Shown: in pieces, positions 16,388 through 26,285 of the stretch
How positions within the stretch are numbered: the first letter of the stretch is position 1
Layout: each line of letters opens with the position of its first letter
Source: Thermoanaerobaculia bacterium
GTDB lineage: Bacteria > Acidobacteriota > Thermoanaerobaculia > Multivoradales > JAGPDF01
Length of the DNA: 43,293 bases
Assembly (NCBI GenBank): GCA_018057705.1
Contig: JAGPDF010000019.1
Span: 26,007 to 69,299, forward strand
Direction of reading: 5' to 3'
The notes under the pieces: model-generated
Told to the model about the DNA's origin: nothing
Databases searched by the model: none
The model's input: the letters and a program-made list of their open reading frames with translations, nothing else
Position numbers and translations under genes: made by a program

Positions 16388-18370
16388 ATGACCCGATGCC
16401 TCTGCGTCACCGCCGCCCTGCTGCTCTGCGCCACTTCGATCTCCGCCCGTGCGGCGCTCGGCCCTGCCGTCGAGACCAGCCAGGGCAACCCGGGGACCCC
16501 GGCGACCCCGGCGCCCCCGCCGACCCCGCCGACCCCGCCGCCCCCCGCCGGCTCCCCGGCTGACCCGCACTCCTTCGGCCGCCCGGCCGAGGTCGCCGTC
16601 CGCCACCTGGCGCTCGATCTCACGGTCGACTTCGAGAGTCGGCGCCTGACCGGCAGCGCCACCCTCGACCTGGAGCGCCGCGACCCCGCCGCCCGGACCC
16701 TCCGTCTGGACACCCGCGACCTCGAGATCGCGGCGGTCTATCTCGACGGCAACCCCGCCCCGGCCGCGTTCACCCTGGCGAAAGCGGTGCCGATCTTCGG
16801 CCAGGAGCTCGCGATCGCGCTCGATCCGGAGACCCGATCGGTGCGCATCGACTATCGCACCCGGCCGGAGGCCGGTGCCCTGCAGTGGCTCGCGCCCGAG
16901 CAGACCGGCGGCGGCAAGAGCCCCTTCCTCTTCACCCAGTCGCAGGCGATCCTCGCCCGCACCTGGGTCCCCTGCCAGGACAGTCCGGGGGTCCGGATGA
17001 CCTACAGCGCCACGATCCGGGTGCCGAAAGAGCTCCTGGCGGTGATGTCGGCGACCAACCCGACCGGCCGCAACTCGAGCGGTGTCTATCGGTTCGAGAT
17101 GACACACCCGATTCCGTCCTACCTTCTCGCCCTGGCGGTCGGCGACCTGGAATTTCGCCCCCTGGGCGAGCGCTCCGGCGTCTACGCTGAGCCTTCGGTC
17201 GTCGGCAAAGCCGCCTGGGAGTTCGCCGACACGGAGAAGATGATCGCCGCGGCCGAGAAGCTCTACGGCCCCTACCGCTGGGAGCGCTACGACCTGCTCG
17301 TCCTGCCGCCTAGCTTCCCGTTCGGCGGCATGGAGAATCCGCGCCTGACGTTCGCAACGCCCACGATCCTCGCCGGCGACCGTTCCCTGGTCGCCCTCGT
17401 GGCGCACGAGCTCGCCCACTCCTGGTCCGGGAACCTGGTGACCAACGCCACCTGGAACGACTTCTGGCTCAACGAGGGTTTCACGGTCTATTTCGAGAGC
17501 CGGATCATGGAAGCGGTCTACGGCCGCGACTACTCGGAGATGCAGGCGCAGCTGTCGAAGCGGGAGCTCGAGGCGGCACTCGGCGAGACCGGCGCCGGCA
17601 GCCGCGAGACCTGGCTCTACGGCGACCTCGCCGGCCGCGACCCGGACGATGCGCCGGGGGCGATCGTCTACGACAAGGGCTACTTCTTCCTGCGGCACCT
17701 CGAGGAAACGGTCGGCCGCGAGACGTGGGACCGCTTCCTCCACGACTACTTCACCGCTCACGCCTTCCAGTCGATGACCACCGCCGGTTTCGTCACCGAG
17801 CTCGAGAAGAAGCTCCTCGACTCGAACCCGGCCATCGCGGCGAAGGCCGACGTGCAGGCGTGGGTCTACGGTCCAGGGCTGCCGGCGAGCATCGCCGATC
17901 CGAAGTCGCCGGCCTTCGGCAAGGTGGACACCGAGCTTGCCCGCCTGGCCGCCGGAACGCCCCCGGGCGAGCTCGCGACCACCGGCTGGGTTACCCAGCA
18001 GTGGCAGCATTTCCTGCGCAACCTGCCCGCACCCTCACCGGTCGCGACGCACCGCCTCGCGGCGCTCGACGCCGCTTTCCATTTCACCGAATCGGGCAAC
18101 GCCGAGATTCTCTTCGACTGGTTCCAACGCGCGATCGCCGCCGAGTACAAGCCGGCCTATCCGGCCCTCGAGCGCTTCCTGCTCTCGGTCGGCCGGCGGA
18201 AGTTCATCGGCCCGCTCTACGCCTCTCTGGCGAAGACTCCGAATGGGCTCGCCTTCGCGCGCGACGTCTACACCCGGGCCCGCCCCGGCTACCATCCGCT
18301 CGCCCAGCTGTCGCTCGACGGGTTGCTGGCCCCGCTGGCTCCGACGCAGACGCCGCAGTCGAAAAGCTAG
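16388..18370 (+). CDS. Secreted M1-family metallo-aminopeptidase
   Basis: The 660-residue product starts at the ATG at 16388, nine bases after AGAGGG; an ATG at 16379 sits too close to that site. A signal peptide (about 1-22) is followed by a Pro/Thr-rich linker from 9-bp repeats. The M1 N-terminal beta domain follows, then the catalytic domain with exopeptidase motif 'FGGMENPRLTF' and zinc site His340-Glu-x2-His344-x18-Glu363 ('HELAHSWSGNLVTN...FWLNEGF'). A C-terminal helical domain ('WVTQQWQHFLRNLP') resembles leukotriene-A4 hydrolase. It should trim N-terminal residues from peptides in the periplasm or outside. Its stop overlaps the convergent quinone reductase stop in one CTAG. Confidence 0.92.
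   Translation: MTRCLCVTAALLLCATSISARAALGPAVETSQGNPGTPATPAPPPTPPTPPPPAGSPADPHSFGRPAEVAVRHLALDLTVDFESRRLTGSATLDLERRDPAARTLRLDTRDLEIAAVYLDGNPAPAAFTLAKAVPIFGQELAIALDPETRSVRIDYRTRPEAGALQWLAPEQTGGGKSPFLFTQSQAILARTWVPCQDSPGVRMTYSATIRVPKELLAVMSATNPTGRNSSGVYRFEMTHPIPSYLLALAVGDLEFRPLGERSGVYAEPSVVGKAAWEFADTEKMIAAAEKLYGPYRWERYDLLVLPPSFPFGGMENPRLTFATPTILAGDRSLVALVAHELAHSWSGNLVTNATWNDFWLNEGFTVYFESRIMEAVYGRDYSEMQAQLSKRELEAALGETGAGSRETWLYGDLAGRDPDDAPGAIVYDKGYFFLRHLEETVGRETWDRFLHDYFTAHAFQSMTTAGFVTELEKKLLDSNPAIAAKADVQAWVYGPGLPASIADPKSPAFGKVDTELARLAAGTPPGELATTGWVTQQWQHFLRNLPAPSPVATHRLAALDAAFHFTESGNAEILFDWFQRAIAAEYKPAYPALERFLLSVGRRKFIGPLYASLAKTPNGLAFARDVYTRARPGYHPLAQLSLDGLLAPLAPTQTPQSKS
16492..16545 (+). repeat. 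9-bp tandem repeat, six units, in the M1 peptidase gene
   Basis: Six units of the type G(G/C)(G/C)G(A/C)CCCC run in frame from 16492 and encode Gly-Thr-Pro / Ala-Thr-Pro / Pro-Thr-Pro tripeptides. They link the signal peptide to the mature domain. Confidence 0.85.
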
Positions 18371-19353
18371 ACCGCCGGCGGCACGGTCAGCAGCACCTTG
18401 CCCAGCGGGCGCTCGTGTTCGAGGTGGGCGTAGGCTCGTGCCGCTTCGGCGAGCGGGAAGAGACGGTCGACGACCGGGCGCAGGCGGCCGTCGGCGAGGC
18501 GCGGCAGGCCGAACTCCGCGAAGCCGCGGACGAGCGCGGATTTCTCCGCCACGGGTCGCGCGCGCAGGACCGAGCCGACGATCCGCAGCCGGCGTTTCAG
18601 GATAACGCTCAGGTCGAGCTCGACCTTCCGCCCCGCGGTGAGACCGACGAGAACCAGGCGGCCGCGCTCGGCCATGCAGTCGAGAGTCGGTGGCAGCCAC
18701 TCCCCCGCCACCAGATCGAGCACGAGATCGACGCCGCTGCCGCCGGTCGCCGCGCGCACCCGCTTCGGGTAGTCGGCATCGAACGGTACGAGATGCTCGA
18801 CGCCGAAGTCGCGCAGGCGTTCGAGGCGTTCCGCCGAGCGCGCGGCGGCAACGACCTTGCCGCCGAGCGCGCGGATCAGCTGGACTGCGAACGTGCCGAT
18901 CCCCGAGGTCGCGCCGGTGACCAGCACGGTCTCGCCAGCCCGCAGCTCGCCTTCGACGACCAGATTCGTCCAGGCGGTAAGAGCGGCTTCGGGAATCGCC
19001 GCTGCCTCTTCGAGCGTGAGGTTCGTCGGCACCGGCAGGAGCTGCCCGGCCGGCACCGCGACCCACTCGCCCTGGCCGCCACCCGCGAGGAGAGCCATGA
19101 CGCGATCGCCGATGCGGAAGCCCTCCACCCCGTCACCGAGGCGGTCGACGACGCCGGCGCACTCGAGTCCCGGGATGGAGCTCGCCCCTGGGGGCGGCGG
19201 ATACTGCCCGCGCATCTGCAGGAGGTCGGCGCGGTTCAGTCCGGCCGCCGCGACGCGAAGTCGCACCTCGCCGGGCCCGGGCTCGGGCGCCGGCACCTCC
19301 CCGACTGCGATCGCGCCGGAGATCTCGAGCCGCCAGGGGAGAACCGCCAGCAT
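18367..19353 (-). CDS. NADPH:quinone oxidoreductase-like MDR-family protein
   Basis: The 328-residue product starts at the ATG at 19353, seven bases after the acyl-CoA dehydrogenase stop, with TGAGGCGG ahead of it, so both genes are probably co-transcribed. The GroES-like N-terminus has 'GLNRADLLQMRGQYPPPPG' and 'PGLECAGVVDRLGDGV'. The Rossmann domain has 'VLVTGATSGIGTFAVQLIRALG'. No structural-zinc cysteine cluster is present, which places it with zinc-free quinone oxidoreductases (PIG3/Qor type). These reduce quinones or activated alkenes with NADPH. The substrate is unknown. The stop codon overlaps the opposing M1 peptidase stop. Confidence 0.88.
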   Translation of the reverse strand: MLAVLPWRLEISGAIAVGEVPAPEPGPGEVRLRVAAAGLNRADLLQMRGQYPPPPGASSIPGLECAGVVDRLGDGVEGFRIGDRVMALLAGGGQGEWVAVPAGQLLPVPTNLTLEEAAAIPEAALTAWTNLVVEGELRAGETVLVTGATSGIGTFAVQLIRALGGKVVAAARSAERLERLRDFGVEHLVPFDADYPKRVRAATGGSGVDLVLDLVAGEWLPPTLDCMAERGRLVLVGLTAGRKVELDLSVILKRRLRIVGSVLRARPVAEKSALVRGFAEFGLPRLADGRLRPVVDRLFPLAEAARAYAHLEHERPLGKVLLTVPPAV

Positions 19354-19360
19354 GGCCGCC

Positions 19361-21310
19361 TCAGCCCACGCCGACCGGCGAGCGCTCGGCGACCGGAGAT
19401 GCCTCCGCGGCGCGGCCCGCGAGCTCGCGATGATGCTCGTCGATCGAGATCGTGCCGTCGTGCAGCCACTCGTGCCGGCCGTCGAGCACGGCGAGGCCCG
19501 CCTTGTACTTGCGGTCGTCGTCGTTGTGCCAGAGGTCGTGGAAGAGCTTCGCCACCTTGCGCCGGCTGCCGCGGCAGAAGAGGTCGGCGAGGTCCCGCGC
19601 CTGCGTGGCGGACTCATCCCCTTTGCGCCGCAGCGCCTCGGCACGCGACACGGCAGCCGCCATGGCGAAGAGCTCGTCCGCGACGTCCACGAGCCGGAAG
19701 AGGAAGCCCTGTTTGAACTGCAGCTTCGCCTGGTGCACGTTCATGCCGTGGAAGACCTGGCGCGCGAGTCTGCGCGAGGCTCGGTCGATGAACCGCTTGT
19801 GCGTCGCCAGAGTGTCGAACTCGGCGTAGCGCGGAAAACGCCCCCAGCCGAGCCAGCGCGACGGATACCACCAGGCGCAGAAGCCGGCGGCGCGGAAGAA
19901 CGCCTTCACTTTCGCGCCCACGGGCTTCTCCGGGTCGATGAGGTCGCCGGCGACCTGAAGGTGCCTGTCGACCGCCTCGCGCGCCATGAAGAGGTGCATG
20001 ATCTCCGACGAGCCCTCGAAGATCCGGTTGATCCGGAAGTCGCGGAAGATCTGCTCGACGGCGATCGGCTTCTCGCCGCGCGCCGCGAGCGATTGCGCGG
20101 TTTCGTAGCCGCGGCCACCGCGGATCTGCATGGTGTCGTCGACGATCTCCCAGCCGCGTTCGGTGCTCCAGAGCTTCGCCGCCGCGGCTTCGAGGCGGAT
20201 GTCGTAGCCACCGCGGTCGGCCATCTGGCAGGCGAGCTCGGTCATCGCCTCCATGGCGAAGGTGACCGCCGCCATGTCGGCGAGCTTGTGCGTGATCGCC
20301 TCGTGTTTGCCGACCGGCCGGCCCCACTGCACCCTTTCGGCGGCCCAGGTACGGCAGATCTCGAGGCAGAGCTTGGAGCAGCCGAGCGCACCGGCGGGGA
20401 TCGCCAGGCGGCCGGTGTTGAGGGTGGTGAGGGCGATCTTGAGTCCCTTGCCCTCGGCGCCGATCCGGTTCTCGACCGGCACCTTGACGTCGGTGAACGA
20501 GATCACCGCGTTGGCGAGTGCCCGTAGCCCCATGAAGTGGCAGCGATGCTCGACCTTCACGCCGGGCGACTTCATGTCGACGACGAAGGCGGTGATCTTC
20601 TTGTTGTGCGGAGGATGCGCTCCCCTGGCCATGACGACGAGGAGCGACGCGATCGTGCCGTTGGTGCACCAGAGCTTGCTGCCATTCAGGATGTAGTGCG
20701 TGCCGTCGGCCGAGAGCTCGGCGGTGGTCGCGAGGCGCGCCGGATCGGAGCCGACGTCGCTCTCGGTCAGAGCGAAGCCCGAGATCTCGCCCGCCGCGCA
20801 GCGCGGCAGGAAGCGGCGCTTCTGCTCCTCGGTGCCGAAATAAAGCAGCGGCGTCGGCACGCCGATCGACTGGTGCGCCGAGAGCAGCGCCTCGACGTTG
20901 CCGTCGACGCTGCCGAGGAGCTCCATCAGCTTCGAGTACTCGAGCATGCTGAAGCCCAAACCGCCGTACTCCTTCGGGATCTTGAGGCCGAAGGCGCCGA
21001 GCTTGCGCAGGCCGTCGAGGACGTGCGGCGGATACTCTCCCGTAGCGTCGATCGCCTCGGGGTCGACCTCGGTGACCAGGAACTCGCGGAAGGCGTCGTA
21101 GAAGGCGTCGAACTCCGGCCGCTCGCGGCCGGTGAGCGGATAAGGATGGACGAGGTCGAGCCGGAAGTTGCCGAGGAAGAGCTCCTTCATGAAGCTTGGG
21201 CTCTTCCATTCGCTCTCGCGCGCCGCTTCGGCGACCTTGCGCGCCTCCTGCTCGCTGACCTGGCTCCCGGGACGGGGGGTGGAGGCGGTTGTCGCAGCTG
21301 TCGGAGGCAT
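19361..21310 (-). CDS. Acyl-CoA dehydrogenase, long form (VLCAD/ACAD9-like)
   Basis: The 649-residue flavoenzyme performs the first, FAD-dependent desaturation of fatty acyl-CoA. Signatures are 'GFALTESDVGSDPARLAT' (flavin/substrate loop), 'NGSKLWCTNGTIASLLVVMAR', and 'QIRGGRGYETAQSLAARGEKP' with the catalytic Glu region 'INRIFEGSSEIMHLFMARE'. About 200 extra C-terminal residues after the core are typical of the VLCAD/ACAD9 group, rather than the 380-residue short-chain type. The ATG at 21310 follows GGGAGACGAG. It is the first gene of a two-gene unit with the quinone reductase. No ETF genes are in view. Chain-length specificity is inferred only from size. Confidence 0.93.
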   Translation of the reverse strand: MPPTAATTASTPRPGSQVSEQEARKVAEAARESEWKSPSFMKELFLGNFRLDLVHPYPLTGRERPEFDAFYDAFREFLVTEVDPEAIDATGEYPPHVLDGLRKLGAFGLKIPKEYGGLGFSMLEYSKLMELLGSVDGNVEALLSAHQSIGVPTPLLYFGTEEQKRRFLPRCAAGEISGFALTESDVGSDPARLATTAELSADGTHYILNGSKLWCTNGTIASLLVVMARGAHPPHNKKITAFVVDMKSPGVKVEHRCHFMGLRALANAVISFTDVKVPVENRIGAEGKGLKIALTTLNTGRLAIPAGALGCSKLCLEICRTWAAERVQWGRPVGKHEAITHKLADMAAVTFAMEAMTELACQMADRGGYDIRLEAAAAKLWSTERGWEIVDDTMQIRGGRGYETAQSLAARGEKPIAVEQIFRDFRINRIFEGSSEIMHLFMAREAVDRHLQVAGDLIDPEKPVGAKVKAFFRAAGFCAWWYPSRWLGWGRFPRYAEFDTLATHKRFIDRASRRLARQVFHGMNVHQAKLQFKQGFLFRLVDVADELFAMAAAVSRAEALRRKGDESATQARDLADLFCRGSRRKVAKLFHDLWHNDDDRKYKAGLAVLDGRHEWLHDGTISIDEHHRELAGRAAEASPVAERSPVGVG

Positions 21311-21353
21311 GGGCTCGTCTCCCTCGCGGTCGATGCCGCAGTGCGGCTAGATT

Positions 21354-22316
21354 TTACCGCAAAGCGGCATCTTTGTCGCGCTGCGGCACAGCCGGAGCCG
21401 CCGCGGCGGCGCCCGGGCCGGGCCCGGACCAGAGGGTCGCAGCCACGCCGAGGAGGACGACTCCACCGCCAGCGACCAGCCGCCAGGTAACCGGCTCGTC
21501 GAACATCAGCCAGCCGACCAGCACGGCGCAGATCGGCACCGTGTAGGAGATCAGCGACGCCGCCACCGCCGAGCGCCGCGCGAGCAGCCAGAAATAGAGC
21601 GAAAAGGTCAGGGCGGATCCGAAAAGCGCGAGGTAGAGCGTCGCCAGCCAGGGGCCGGCGGCGGCACCCTCCCCGAAGATCGGGGCGATCGGCCGGTCGC
21701 GCTCGATCAGCAGAGCGAGGAGACCCATTGCCCCGCCGGTCATGAGCATCGGCACTCCGGCGACCGAGAACGGCGAGATCGCGCCCCCCCACCGTTTCAC
21801 CGAGAGGCTGCCCAGGGCCGAGACGAACGGTGCCAGCAGAAAGACCATCGAGGCGAAGAAGACCTGCGGCCCGCCGAGCTTCGCGAAGTCCTCGGAGAAG
21901 ATGATCGCGACCCCGGCGAAGCCGAAGAGGACGCCGCTGAAGCGCCGCCATCCCCCCCGCTCACCGGGCAGCAGAAAGTGCCCGAGGGAGACGATCCACA
22001 GCGGCAGCGTCGCGAAGAGCACCGCCGCGAGTCCGGACGGAACCCACTGCTCCCCCCAGTAGACGATGCCGTAGGAGCCGGCGAACGTGGTCGCGGCGTT
22101 GATCCACCAGAGGCGAGCCTCGCCCGGCAGCCGGCCGAACCGTACGCCGCGCAGGTGGCCGATCGCCACCAGAACGAGCCCCGCCAGGGCGAAGCGGATG
22201 GCGACGCCGGTGACCGGCGGAATCCCCGCGAGACTGACCCGGATCGCCGCCCAGGTCGTCCCCCAGATGACGGTCAACAGGGTGAAGACGCCGATCTCCC
22301 GGCCGGTCACGCGCAT
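21354..22316 (-). CDS. EamA/DMT-superfamily transporter
   Basis: The 320-residue product has ten hydrophobic segments in two EamA repeats. The first opens 'VFTLLTVIWGTTWAAIRVSLAG', with 'PPVTGVAIRFALAGLVL'. The second includes 'LALFGSALTFSLYFWLLARRSAVAASLISYTVPICAVLVGWLMFDEPVT'-type spacing with the conserved Tyr-Pro and Glu-Pro marks. Members export or import small metabolites such as amino acids. The ATG at 22316 gives the family's usual beginning; in-frame codons further upstream run into the opposing gene. Substrate cannot be told from sequence. It is divergent from the lipid-A-synthase N-domain gene, with only 58 bp between them. Confidence 0.9.
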   Translation of the reverse strand: MRVTGREIGVFTLLTVIWGTTWAAIRVSLAGIPPVTGVAIRFALAGLVLVAIGHLRGVRFGRLPGEARLWWINAATTFAGSYGIVYWGEQWVPSGLAAVLFATLPLWIVSLGHFLLPGERGGWRRFSGVLFGFAGVAIIFSEDFAKLGGPQVFFASMVFLLAPFVSALGSLSVKRWGGAISPFSVAGVPMLMTGGAMGLLALLIERDRPIAPIFGEGAAAGPWLATLYLALFGSALTFSLYFWLLARRSAVAASLISYTVPICAVLVGWLMFDEPVTWRLVAGGGVVLLGVAATLWSGPGPGAAAAAPAVPQRDKDAALR

Positions 22317-22374
22317 GCCGGGCACTCTACCCCGCCCCATCCACGGGCGAGGGAAAGGGCGACAGAATAGGGCC

Positions 22375-22710
22375 ATGAACGAAAGTGCCGGATTTCTCCA
22401 ACCCCTCCTCGGCCAGGCCCTGCCCTGGCTCTATGTCGATTCGCGCTGGTGGACGGTCTTCGGCCTGCTCGGCAATGCCCTCTTCAGCAGCCGGTTCATC
22501 ATCCAGTGGCTGCATTCGGAGAGGCGCAAGGAGCTCGTGGTGCCGCCGATCTTCTGGCACCTCTCGTTCTGGGGCAGCTCGCTGTCGCTCGTCTACGCCT
22601 TCCACATCGACAAGTTGCCGATCCTGCTCTCGTTCGCCTTCCTGCCCTTCCTCTACGCGCGCAATCTCGTGTTGCTGCGCCGGGGGCTCCGGACGGGGGC
22701 AACCGGCTGA
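22375..22710 (+). CDS. Lipid-A-disaccharide synthase N-terminal domain protein
   Basis: The 111-residue product has three hydrophobic helices ('WWTVFGLLGNALFSSRFIIQWL', 'PPIFWHLSFWGSSLSLVYAF', 'LPILLSFAFLPFLYARNLVLL'). The conserved pattern Gln-Trp-x-x-Ser-Glu-(R/K), then 'VVPPIFWHLSFWGS', matches the LAB_N family. That domain can be fused in front of LpxB or stand alone, as here. Stand-alone members often lie near glycosyltransferases for lipid A modification, but none is adjacent in this window. The start is the ATG at 22375 behind AGGG. Its presence supports an outer membrane with lipid A. Confidence 0.87.
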   Translation: MNESAGFLQPLLGQALPWLYVDSRWWTVFGLLGNALFSSRFIIQWLHSERRKELVVPPIFWHLSFWGSSLSLVYAFHIDKLPILLSFAFLPFLYARNLVLLRRGLRTGATG

Positions 22711-22716
22711 ATGGAT

Positions 22717-22751
22717 CCGGATGCGGCGTCGGACCGACGACGCGCATCCGG
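22717..22751. terminator. Nested hairpin between convergent genes
   Basis: CCGGATGCG (22717-22725) pairs with CGCATCCGG (22743-22751), and the spacer contains its own CGTCGG/CCGACG stem. It lies a few bases after the lipid-A-synthase N-domain gene, 77 bp from the end of the convergent glycosidase-like gene. It is a candidate bidirectional terminator without a clear T-run. Confidence 0.45.
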
Positions 22752-22827
22752 TCTCTCAAGCGTCGCGGAATCACCGACATCGGCGCACAGCAGCGGCGGG
22801 GACCGATGGCACCCGCCACGGCTATGG

Positions 22828-24768
22828 TCACTCACCTCGTGCGCGAGTCGCTGCCAGCAGCCGCCCCAACCCTGCCGTCGACTCACACCCTTCCGCTTCG
22901 TAGAGCCGGAACAGAATTCCGCCTGCGGTCGACCACACCTGCGTCCTCACGATCCCCGTCGTCTCAGCGTCCACGCAGAGATACTTCATCCCACCTGCGA
23001 ACACCTTAACCTTCGGATACTGGACGGTGTCCACGCCGTCGCTCCACCACGCCAGCGCTAGCGAGCATCCCGCTGGATCGTTTCCCTGAGCGGGAACGAT
23101 GGAGCACGGCGAGTCGAGAGCAAAGACCGCGCCGCGCGCCCGATCTGACAGGCTGGCGTCGCCGCGAACGCTCACGTGATCGACAATCAGTCCGGTTGGC
23201 GAGTCGGGGCAGGTGTCGTCGGTCACTTCGCGAAGCTCGAACTTCGCCCACGCGCTGTCGAGCTGGACCACCGCCTGGCCGAGAGCGCCCGGCGCGGTGC
23301 ATCCTACGGACACAGGGTTGGGCAAGGCGTCGCGCCACACCTGGAGAAAGTTGGGCGGGGAGTTGGGCGGGGAGTACCGTCCCGTCCACACCAGTGTCGT
23401 CGCGCAACTGCTGGCTCCCGGCGCGATGCGACACGTGGACGGCACCGCCGCGAGGCGGGCGTCCGCGTCCGCTCGCGCTTCCTGGGCGCGCGCGACGGCG
23501 CGCAGCGCGTAGTAAGCGTTCTTAATCGAGGCGGGCTCGAAGGGGTAGGGAGGAGGAGGGTCGACGGGCAAATTGGGGTCGACGGCAAAACCCAGGACAC
23601 CTGTCCCGCGGATGTTGATGGTGCCAGGACCGCACGGCGAACCCGGAGTGAATCGATCGCTGCCGTTGAACCAGAGCACCTCGCTGGCGTTGGTGCTGAG
23701 CATGCAGGAATAGAAGCTGGCGACATCCTGGGCGAGCAGGTCTTGGCCGATGTCGTAGGGGCAGCCGGGGTAAGTCTCATTCTCCGACGTCCGGTCAGGC
23801 CTGAATCCGAAATGACCCTCGTTCACTACGATCGGGATTGCGCGAAGAGGAGTGGGGCGATTGGCCAGGCGATCGACAACTGCGAGATAGACGTCGAGCA
23901 TCCGCTCCGGATCGGGCTCGTAGATGTGGATCGACACGACGTCGGGCTGCGCACCATTGAGGACCCTCTGCAGGTAGTCCATCGGCTCCGAGCACGCTAG
24001 AGACCGGGGCCATTCGGTGCAATCGGGACAAGCGACGCAGCCCGGGCCACCGGTGCCATTGGTGCCATAGCCGTCATTGCCCGCGAGCCACACGACAGAC
24101 GGTCCCCAGACGCGCGCCGTCGCATCGACCGCGTGAGCTTCCGTCATCATCCTCTTGAGGAGCGCGGCATACCCGGCAGGGTCGCCGTAGTAGGGGGAAA
24201 TGGGAAGATTGGGCTCGTTCTCGAACTGCCAATTTCGCACCGTACCATTTCCGCTCGAGCCGCCACCGTAACGCGAGACTGCTGCGCGCACGAAATCGCT
24301 CCAAGCCGGCAAGTCGAGGATCCGATGGCCTCGACCCGCCCAGGGCGCCGGATCTCCGAGAAGCACGACCGGATCCAGGCCCTCGCTCACCAGCGCCTCG
24401 ATCCGACTGTCGGCCTTGGCCCAGTCGTAGGGAGCATGCGGCGACGGCTGAATCTGCCCCCAGGAGATCGCAATCTGTCCTCGCTTCACGCCGATGTAGG
24501 AAAGGAGCTCCGCACGACTCGCCGCGTCGTACCTGCCATCGGCGAGCTCGTTGGTCGCGATGCCGAGGGCAGATGGGTCGAATTGCGCGATCGGACCGCC
24601 GGCCGGACAGTTGAGATCGAGCTCGAAGCACTGGCCGGTAGTCTCGTTGCAGACCTCTTGTGGCCCGCAATCCGGGGAACAGGCCACGGCTTGTAGACGT
24701 GACACGACGGCGCCCGCAACTGTGATCCAGGCGCACACAACCACTGCGATTCGCGTTCTCTTTGTCAT
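22828..24768 (-). CDS. Secreted clan GH-A glycosidase-like protein
   Basis: The 646-residue product starts at the ATG at 24768 behind TGGAGG; a signal peptide covers about 1-28. A short Cys-rich segment ('CSPDCGPQEVCNETTGQC') precedes a TIM barrel. The barrel has 'ISWGQIQPSPHAPYDWAK', a putative acid/base Glu185 in 'WQFENEPNLP', and a putative nucleophile Glu317 in 'IPIVVNEGHFG'. This pair resembles clan GH-A families (GH39/GH5 type). The C-terminal 230 residues look like beta-rich accessory domains with paired cysteines. It probably acts on an extracellular or envelope glycan; the substrate is unknown. It shares no operon with its neighbours. Confidence 0.7.
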   Translation of the reverse strand: MTKRTRIAVVVCAWITVAGAVVSRLQAVACSPDCGPQEVCNETTGQCFELDLNCPAGGPIAQFDPSALGIATNELADGRYDAASRAELLSYIGVKRGQIAISWGQIQPSPHAPYDWAKADSRIEALVSEGLDPVVLLGDPAPWAGRGHRILDLPAWSDFVRAAVSRYGGGSSGNGTVRNWQFENEPNLPISPYYGDPAGYAALLKRMMTEAHAVDATARVWGPSVVWLAGNDGYGTNGTGGPGCVACPDCTEWPRSLACSEPMDYLQRVLNGAQPDVVSIHIYEPDPERMLDVYLAVVDRLANRPTPLRAIPIVVNEGHFGFRPDRTSENETYPGCPYDIGQDLLAQDVASFYSCMLSTNASEVLWFNGSDRFTPGSPCGPGTINIRGTGVLGFAVDPNLPVDPPPPYPFEPASIKNAYYALRAVARAQEARADADARLAAVPSTCRIAPGASSCATTLVWTGRYSPPNSPPNFLQVWRDALPNPVSVGCTAPGALGQAVVQLDSAWAKFELREVTDDTCPDSPTGLIVDHVSVRGDASLSDRARGAVFALDSPCSIVPAQGNDPAGCSLALAWWSDGVDTVQYPKVKVFAGGMKYLCVDAETTGIVRTQVWSTAGGILFRLYEAEGCESTAGLGRLLAATRARGE

Positions 24769-24937
24769 GGAAGGCCTCCAGTCTTCGATGGTCTCACAAC
24801 CCGGGACGCGGAGCGCCGCGGTAGCCGCTGCCCGAGATTCCGGCGGTCCCGGCGAGATCGGAGGCCGCGACCGGGCATGCCTCGCGACTCGCGGCCGAAC
24901 GGGTGGGGAGTCCACCGAAGCTGGGAGACTGGAGTTC

Positions 24938-26248
<1,311 letters not shown>

Positions 26249-26285
26249 TGTAGAAACCCGTCTGGCCCCGGTCAACCCGGAGCGG

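Noticed and set aside
14870-18010. Long minus-strand open frame across the MinD-like gene and the M1 peptidase
   Set aside because: The true genes in this interval have clear motifs in other frames; this frame has none.
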